41,271 bases of DNA from Streptomyces sp. NK15101. GTDB taxonomy: Bacteria > Actinomycetota > Actinomycetes > Streptomycetales > Streptomycetaceae. The notes below the pieces were generated by a model. The model did not search any database. It was given only the letters and a program-made list of their open reading frames with translations, and was not told the DNA's origin. Shown here in pieces: positions 36,932 to 41,271 of this stretch; the first letter of the stretch is position 1; each line of letters starts with the position of its first letter. Location: assembly GCF_020400725.1 (NCBI RefSeq), contig NZ_JAINVG010000070.1, positions 1 to 41,271 on the forward strand, read 5' to 3'. Position numbers and translations under genes: made by a program.

Positions 36932-37816
36932 GTGACCGCGGGCGACGAGCGCCTGTGGCGGCGTTCGGATCGGCCGACGACGTCAGCCGATCCGATCGCC
37001 GCCACCGCCGGCGAGTACGGCGCGGCCACCGTGTACGTCGCGGACGGCGCCGAGTTCACCGAGCGGCTCGTGGTCCCCAAGGTCGACGCGCTCACCCAGA
37101 TCGCGAAGGAGAGGGAGGTGGCCGCCGTCCTGGTGACCTCCTCCGGCGAGGGCAAGGAGATCGCCGCCCGCGTCGCGCTGCGCCTGGGCTCCGGCCTGAT
37201 CACCGACGCCGTGGAGCTGGAGGCCGGAGACAAGGGCCCGGTCGCCACGCAGTCCGTCTTCGCCGCCTCGTACCAGGTGAGGTCCACCGTCTCGCACGGC
37301 GTGCCGGTCATCACCGTCAAGCCGAACTCCGCCGCCCCCCAGGCCGCCCCGGCCGCCGGCACGGTGGAGAACGTCACGGTCGCCTTCACCGGCAACGCCG
37401 CCCGGGTCGTCTCGCGCACCCCGCGCGTCTCCACCGGCCGCCCCGAGCTGACCGAGTCCGCGATCGTGGTCTCCGGCGGCCGCGGCGTCGGCGCGGCCGA
37501 GGGCTTCGCCGTCGTGGAGAAGCTGGCCGACTCGCTCGGCGCGGCCGTCGGCGCCTCCCGGGCCGCGGTGGACGCCGGCTGGTACCCGCACGCCAACCAG
37601 GTCGGCCAGACCGGCAAGCAGGTCTCGCCGCAGCTGTACGTGGCGGCGGGCATCTCCGGCGCGATCCAGCACCGGGCCGGCATGCAGACCTCGAAGACCA
37701 TCGTCGCGGTCAACAAGGACCCCGAGGCCCCGATCTTCGACCTGGTCGACTACGGCGTGGTCGGCGACCTCTTCGAGGTGCTCCCCCAGCTCACGGACGA
37801 GATCGGCGCGCGCTGA
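36932..37816 (+). pseudogene. etfA: N-terminally truncated electron transfer flavoprotein alpha subunit (etfA)
   Basis: The frame gives 294 residues against about 320 for normal EtfA. From about residue 27 (GEYGAATVYVADGAEF) it aligns with EtfA: FAD-binding SGGRGVGAAEGFAVVEKLAD, SRAAVDAGWYPHANQVGQTGK, and AAGISGAIQHRAGMQTSKTIVAVN, through to the normal C-terminal end. The first roughly 45 residues of EtfA (the beta-strand region that normally begins MAEVLVYVDH-like) are missing and replaced by an unrelated start. etfB, normally just upstream, is also absent. The normal N-terminus was not found in other frames of the preceding 250 bases. The 3' domain looks intact, so it may be a recently truncated duplicate rather than an old remnant. 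A start at GTG 36932 is possible but has no ribosome binding site. Confidence 0.7.
36965..36995. repeat. Inverted repeat at the truncated etfA start
   Basis: TCGGATCGGC (36965-36974) and GCCGATCCGA (36986-36995) are perfect 10-base arms with an 11-base spacer. They lie where the etfA homology begins. Confidence 0.8.
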
Positions 37817-37872
37817 TCCCGTGACGGACGCGTTCGGTGCGCCGATCCCGTGACGGACGGGATCGGTGCACC
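37815..37872 (+). repeat. Two 29-base tandem units after etfA
   Basis: Units at 37815-37843 and 37844-37872 differ at three positions; both begin GATCCCGTGACGGACG. A third, incomplete copy (GATCTCCCG) follows. Confidence 0.8.
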
Positions 37873-37899
37873 GATCTCCCGGGCGAAGAAAAGCATGAA

Positions 37900-37946
37900 G
37901 TGAAGAAGGGGTGGGTGGCACTCTGTGCCACCCACCCCTTCTTCAC
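37900..37946. terminator. Strong bidirectional terminator between etfA and the OB-fold gene
   Basis: Perfect 22-base arms (37900-37921 and 37925-37946) with a TCT loop. On the minus strand an A/T-rich stretch (opposite GAAAAGCATGAA, 37887-37898) follows, so it can end the Zn-ribbon gene as well as the etfA transcript. The sequence around the loop, GGCACTCTGTGCC (37917-37929), resembles the operator motif described below. Confidence 0.9.
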
Positions 37947-37962
37947 GTCCGTGTCCGGCGGC

Positions 37963-38346
37963 TCAGTACCAGCCGTCGAGGGGGACCTCCTCGCAGAGCC
38001 GGACGACCGGCCTGCGCCCGGCGGAGGCGGTGCCGGAGAGCTTGACCCGGACCCCGGGGCGCACCGCGTGCAGCGGTCCGTCGACGCGGCAGCGGACGAC
38101 GAAACCCTCCGTCATGTGGACCGGCCAGAGGTCGGCGTCGGCGGCCGCGACCCCGCGGCGTACGGATATCACGCCCTCGCCCCCGCTGAGTTCGGGCGCC
38201 AGGTCGGTCGACCCGCAGGTCGGGCAGAGCAGACGCTGGAACGTCGTGGTGTGGCACCAGCGGCAGCGCTGGAAGTACAGCTCGGACTCAGGGGCCGACT
38301 CCTCGGCCTGGACGGCGGTCCCGCTCCTCATTCCCGTGTGGAACAC
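37963..38346 (-). CDS. Zn-ribbon / OB-fold protein (DUF35)
   Basis: 127 residues. N-terminal zinc ribbon CRWC and CPTC (about 28-31 and 42-45), then an OB-fold domain (GEGVISVRRGVAA through DGWY). DUF35 proteins bind acyl-CoA and usually partner with thiolase-type enzymes in fatty acid, steroid or polyketide metabolism. GTG 38346 chosen because AAGGAGAAGG lies just upstream and a -10-like TATCTT with a TGGCACTCAGTGCCA operator lies some 50 bases upstream; a start at 38415 would run through that operator. The TetR gene upstream on the same strand is the likely regulator. Confidence 0.8.
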   Translation of the reverse strand: MFHTGMRSGTAVQAEESAPESELYFQRCRWCHTTTFQRLLCPTCGSTDLAPELSGGEGVISVRRGVAAADADLWPVHMTEGFVVRCRVDGPLHAVRPGVRVKLSGTASAGRRPVVRLCEEVPLDGWY

Positions 38347-38390
38347 GATGCCTTCTCCTTGCACTCGGCGGCTCGACCGTGCATGGAGCA

Positions 38391-38411
38391 AAGATATGGC
38401 ACTGAGTGCCA
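38391..38411 (-). promoter_or_regulatory. Operator and -10 of the Zn-ribbon gene
   Basis: TGGCACT-G-AGTGCCA (38397-38411) is a perfect 15-base palindrome, followed on the minus strand by TATCTT (38391-38396) as -10. It matches the motif found upstream of the TetR gene. Confidence 0.7.
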
Positions 38412-38498
38412 CCAAATAAAGACCTGAGTTCCCTCAATTCGAGATACCGAGAACCCTGAGGCCATTCGGTGACCCCCCGGAGACCCCCCGGTGACCCC

Positions 38499-39209
38499 TC
38501 AGCCCTCGCCGAGGCTCGACTCCACCTCGCGCACCACGCGCCACATGGGGGTGGAGCGCTTGGTGATCACCACCACGACGTCCTCGGTCTCCTCGGCCGG
38601 CGCGTCCGCCGCCTGGCCGCCGGTGGCCCAGGTGGCGCGGACGAACTCCAGGGCCCCGTCGACCTCCGCCAGCGGGTCGCCCTCGCCGCCCGAGCGCAGC
38701 CAGTGCCGCAGGGCGTGGTTGTGGGCGGCGACCACGGCCGCAGCGACGACGTTGGCGCGCAGGGTGCCGTCCCTGCGGTCGGCCCAGCGGGTGCGCAGGT
38801 AGTCGCCGAGGGTCTTCTCGTACCGCCAGACCACCGACAGCTCGTACGTGCGCAGTCCGGCCACCTCGCGGGTGAGCCGGTAGCGCTGCACGGAGAAGGT
38901 GGGGTTCTCGGCGTACATCCGCATGACGAGGCGGGCGGCGTCGCAGACCCGGACGACCGGGTCGTCGGAGTCGGCGCTCGCGGCGAGGAAGCGGGTCATG
39001 TCGGCGAGGCACTGCTCGTGGTCGGGGAAGACCACGTCCTCCTTCGAGGGGAAGTACCGGAAGAAGGACCGCCGGCCGACGCCCGCGAGCGTGACGATGT
39101 CGTCGACGGTGGTCTGCTCGTAGCCCCGCTCCAGGAAGAGCTGGAAGGCCGCGGCGATGAGGGAGTCCCGCATCGCGGGCTTCGTGGAGTTCGTCGAGGC
39201 TGTTCCCAT
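38499..39209 (-). CDS. TetR-family transcriptional regulator
   Basis: 236 residues. N-terminal TetR helix-turn-helix (about 14-60, IAAAFQLFLERGYEQTTVDD then VGRRSFFRYFPSKEDVVF), followed by a large ligand-binding domain with no recognised ligand. Palindromic sites of the same motif are found upstream of this gene (39243-39278) and in front of the Zn-ribbon gene (38397-38411), so it probably represses itself and that gene. Given DUF35 and the nearby hydroxyacyl-CoA dehydrogenase, an acyl-CoA ligand is possible (inference). Confidence 0.92.
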   Translation of the reverse strand: MGTASTNSTKPAMRDSLIAAAFQLFLERGYEQTTVDDIVTLAGVGRRSFFRYFPSKEDVVFPDHEQCLADMTRFLAASADSDDPVVRVCDAARLVMRMYAENPTFSVQRYRLTREVAGLRTYELSVVWRYEKTLGDYLRTRWADRRDGTLRANVVAAAVVAAHNHALRHWLRSGGEGDPLAEVDGALEFVRATWATGGQAADAPAEETEDVVVVITKRSTPMWRVVREVESSLGEG

Positions 39210-39242
39210 GGCCCGAACCTAACACCCGGACGGACCTCCTGC

Positions 39243-39278
39243 GGCACTCGGTACCGGAAGAATCCGGCACCGAGTGCT
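39243..39278. promoter_or_regulatory. Paired TetR operator sites upstream of the TetR gene
   Basis: GGCACTCGGTACC (39243-39255) and GGCACCGAGTGCT (39266-39278) are two near-copies of the same palindrome in opposite orientation; together they form a 15-base inverted repeat with one mismatch. They end 34 bases from the TetR start codon. Confidence 0.6.
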
Positions 39279-39368
39279 GTCCTGGGGGTACGGAGGCCCA
39301 GGAGGCACCCCGACGGGCCCGCAGGCCTTCGGGCCGCGGCGGCTTCGCGGGGGCCGCAACGGCCTTGC

Positions 39369-39408
39369 GGGGCTGCCCGGGGGGGCGTGCAAGCCCCCGG
39401 GCAGCCCC
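39369..39408. terminator. Terminator after the SDR gene
   Basis: GGGGCTGCCCGGGGG (39369-39383) and CCCCCGGGCAGCCCC (39394-39408): perfect 15-base stem, 10-base loop, 52 bases downstream of the SDR stop on the minus strand. Confidence 0.85.
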
Positions 39409-39459
39409 CACCGGCCGGCACCGTGCGGCCGGTCCCCGAGCCCCCGGCCGGTCAGGACC

Positions 39460-40221
39460 TCAGCGGGCGCTCATGCGGAGGGCGCCGTCCATGCGGATCG
39501 TCTCGCCGTTGAGGTAGTCGTGCTCGGCGATCATCGTCACCAGCCGGGCGTACTCCTCCGGGCGCGCGAGGCGCTGCGGGAAGGTGACGCTCGCGGCGAG
39601 ACCGGCCCGGACGTCCTCGCCGAAGCCGGCCATCATCGGGGTGTCGACGATGCCGGGGGCGATGGTGACGACCCGGATGCCGAACTGCGCCAGGTCACGC
39701 GCGGCGGTGACGGTCATCCCGGCGACGCCCGCCTTGGAGGCGGCGTACGCGATCTGGCCGACCTGCCCCTCGAAGGCGGCGATGGACGCGGTGTTCACGA
39801 CGAGGCCGCGCTGCCCGTGCTCGTCGGGCTCGTGGCGGGCGATGGCCTCGGCGGCGAGCCGCATCACGTTGAAGGTGCCGAGCAGGTTGACGTTGAGCAC
39901 CGTACGGAACAGGTCGAGGTCGTGCGGTCCCTTGCGGCCCAGGATGCGGGCGGAGGGGGCGATGCCCGCGCAGTTCACGGCGAGCCGCAGTTCGGCGCCG
40001 TCGGCGTCGATCGCGGCGAGCGCCTCGCGGACCTGCTCCTCGTCGGTGACGTCAGCGGCGAGCAGCCGGACGCCCTCGGGCATCGGCCCGGCGGCGGCCA
40101 CGGCCTTGTCCAGGTCCAGGCCGTAGACGGTGGCGCCGCGTGCGGCGAGCGCGGCGGCGGTGGCGGCGCCGAGGCCGGAAGCGGCGCCGGTGACGAGAGC
40201 GGCGGAGCCGGCGATGTCCAT
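39460..40221 (-). CDS. Short-chain dehydrogenase, 3-hydroxyacyl-CoA dehydrogenase-like
   Basis: 253 residues. SDR hallmarks: TGAASGLG (about 11-18), NCAG, VNTASIAAFEGQVGQIAYAASKAG with the active-site Ser, Tyr and Lys, and PGIVDTPM. The layout, with VTGAASGLGAATAAALAARG and NTASIAAFEGQ, resembles type II 3-hydroxyacyl-CoA dehydrogenases (HSD10 type), which act on short- and branched-chain acyl-CoA. GAGGAG lies just upstream of the ATG. Separated from the TetR gene by a terminator, so it may not be in the same transcript, although it has the same orientation. Confidence 0.9.
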   Translation of the reverse strand: MDIAGSAALVTGAASGLGAATAAALAARGATVYGLDLDKAVAAAGPMPEGVRLLAADVTDEEQVREALAAIDADGAELRLAVNCAGIAPSARILGRKGPHDLDLFRTVLNVNLLGTFNVMRLAAEAIARHEPDEHGQRGLVVNTASIAAFEGQVGQIAYAASKAGVAGMTVTAARDLAQFGIRVVTIAPGIVDTPMMAGFGEDVRAGLAASVTFPQRLARPEEYARLVTMIAEHDYLNGETIRMDGALRMSAR

Positions 40222-40490
40222 GGAACTCCTCGTTCGTGTCGTGCGGGTGCGACCCTGCCGCCGGGATGGCCGCCGGATCGGGCGCGTGCCCGCGGAGGAC
40301 CGCGCGGTCCGCGCGATCTGCGCCGCCCACCATAGAACCGTGTGCGCCGCCCCCGGAAGCGGAGGCCGAGCCGCGGACCGGGAGGGAGGGCCCGGCCTCT
40401 TCGCCGAGCCGTCCGGCGGCCGGGGCCGCCCCGACGCCGGGGGCAGGCCCCCCGGGCGCGGCTCCGACCACGCTTCTGCCTGAATGAACG

Positions 40491-40559
40491 TCAGAAGGCC
40501 TTTTCCGGAAGGTACTTGCCGCCATGGGCGATGACGGTGGGGTCGGCGGCCTCCTTCAC
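40491..40559 (-). pseudogene. Short gene remnant (possible)
   Basis: On the minus strand a frame reads VKEAADPTVIAHGGKYLPEK then AF and a stop. Third positions are almost all G or C, and the peptide looks like the end of a real protein; HGGKYL is vaguely like a DUF1330 strand. An in-frame stop lies just upstream of the GTG, so it is only 22 residues long. It could be a leftover from a deletion. Confidence 0.35.
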
Positions 40560-40698
40560 GTCCAGTGCTCACCGGGATCGTCCGGCGCACCGCGCCGGCC
40601 ACCGTCCTGCCCGACGCCGCCACCCGGGACCCCCCGTGGCCGAGCCCGGTGCCGCCCTCCCCCGCGCCGCCGTCCCGCGCGGGGCCTTCTCCCCGCCC

Positions 40699-40720
40699 GG
40701 GTCAACCGATCGGTCGACCC
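40699..40720. promoter_or_regulatory. 22-base near-palindrome upstream of the HbpS-like gene
   Basis: GGGTCAACCGATCGGTCGACCC is palindromic except for one base pair (40704/40715). It resembles a TetR-type operator, about 140 bases before the ATG. Confidence 0.5.
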
Positions 40721-40860
40721 CGGGGTCCACCACCCGGGCGGCCGGGTGCAGCCGGGACGACGACGGGCGGCGGCGGGGCACGGCACCAGGATGGGAGACA
40801 GAGCGGGCCACGGCTTCCCGACGGCCCCGCGGTTCCCCGAGTCCACTGGAGCAGATCCCC

Positions 40861-41271
40861 ATGAAGCACGTGAAGAAGGCCTCCTCGCGCACCCGTGTCG
40901 TGACCGGTGGCGCGATCGTCGCCGCCCTCGCCCTCGGCGGCTTCGGGGCCTACTCCGCGAGCGCCACCGGCGAGGACACGGCGGCCGCGCCGGCCGCCGC
41001 CACCGCCGAGGCGGACGCCAGGAACAAGAACACGACGCGCTCCACGCACCTGACGATCGAGGCGGCCACGAAGGCCGCGCAGGCGACCCTGGACGCCGCC
41101 GAGGCGGAGAACCAGCGCGTGTCGGTCGCGGTCGTGGACCGCAACGGCAACACGATCGTCACCCTGCGCGGCGACGGCGCCGGCCCGCAGTCCTACGAGT
41201 CGGCCGAGAAGAAGGCGTTCACCGCCGTCTCCTGGAACGCCCCGACCTCCGAGCTGGCCAAGCGCCTGACG
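40861..41271 (+). CDS. HbpS/GlcG-family haem-binding protein, partial (C-terminus beyond window)
   Basis: At least 137 residues and open at the window end. Signal sequence VVTGGAIVAALALGGFGAYS with cleavage after ASA, then an Ala-rich spacer. The mature part starts THLTIEAATKAAQATLDAAE and VSVAVVDRNGNTIVTLRGDG, the signature of GlcG/HbpS (DUF336), continuing with SAEKKAFTAVSWNAPTSELA. HbpS proteins in Streptomyces bind haem and iron outside the cell and, in S. reticuli, modulate the SenS-SenR two-component system against redox stress. Whether senS-senR lie next door cannot be seen. ATG 40861 follows GGAG with suitable spacing. Confidence 0.92.
   Translation, partial: MKHVKKASSRTRVVTGGAIVAALALGGFGAYSASATGEDTAAAPAAATAEADARNKNTTRSTHLTIEAATKAAQATLDAAEAENQRVSVAVVDRNGNTIVTLRGDGAGPQSYESAEKKAFTAVSWNAPTSELAKRLT

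Larger units (their letters stand above)
40222..40860. other. Intergenic region with a gene remnant and an operator-like palindrome
   Basis: Around 640 bases. It contains a short coding remnant (40491-40559, minus) and a 22-base near-palindrome at 40699-40720. No full gene is supported. GGAG at about 40849 precedes the HbpS-like ATG. Confidence 0.55.

Noticed and set aside
36600..36935. Open frame overlapping the CstR-like gene, possibly the missing start of etfA
   Set aside because: Its sequence is Arg/Pro-rich and has no EtfA-like pattern; no frame in this stretch gives the expected N-terminus.

Overview
The window looks like Streptomyces chromosome. It has very high GC with strong GC bias at third codon positions, GTG starts, many 1- or 4-base stop/start overlaps, and a set of genes typical of that genus: the melC1-melC2 tyrosinase pair, an HbpS-type haem-binding protein, a PAS-GGDEF-EAL protein that fits RmdA, and an sdhCAB operon with a divergent LysR gene. 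No rRNA, tRNA, CRISPR array, insertion sequence or prophage was seen.

Layout. 1-375 (-): start of a secreted His/Gly/Lys-rich, poly-proline surface protein, cut by the window edge. 901-3875 (+): S-adenosylmethionine methyltransferase overlapping a cyclic-di-GMP enzyme (rmdA). 3894-5090 (-): Ser/Thr kinase. 5122-6291: lipoprotein and divergent helix-turn-helix regulator sharing a palindromic operator region. 6304-10712: LysR regulator divergent from sdhC-sdhA-sdhB (menaquinone-type succinate dehydrogenase / fumarate reductase). 11007-12246: melC1-melC2 tyrosinase operon ending in a 46-base perfect palindrome. 12456-17129: 14-helix drug exporter, GNAT acetyltransferase, and a short (class II) UvrA-like ABC protein.

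17446-25043 (+) is a sugar or cyclitol module: ROK repressor, ribose-type ABC ATPase, permease and binding lipoprotein, Gfo/Idh/MocA dehydrogenase and a TIM-barrel isomerase, closed by a hairpin terminator.

25487-36228 (+) is the most interesting part: an actinobacterial ebo cluster. It contains recognisable EboC (UbiA prenyltransferase), EboA, EboB (TatD-like hydrolase), EboE and EboF (phosphodiesterase). The sugar-phosphate cyclase position, normally the dehydroquinate-synthase-like EboD, holds a myo-inositol-phosphate-synthase family protein, and an extra TIM-barrel isomerase lies inside the operon. A Tat-exported isomerase and a Sec-exported PQQ-type sugar dehydrogenase with a PKD domain follow. 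A working model (inference) is that a cyclitol phosphate is made, prenylated and processed at the membrane, with the two secreted enzymes acting outside. Ebo genes are known from other bacteria for moving a metabolite precursor to the periplasm, but their chemistry is unknown.

36412-41271 is mixed: a CsoR/CstR-family repressor with its own operator, an orphan N-terminally truncated etfA whose start lies on an inverted repeat, a Zn-ribbon/OB-fold protein and TetR gene linked by a shared operator motif, a hydroxyacyl-CoA-dehydrogenase-like SDR, a small gene remnant, and the 5' part of an HbpS-like gene that runs off the window.
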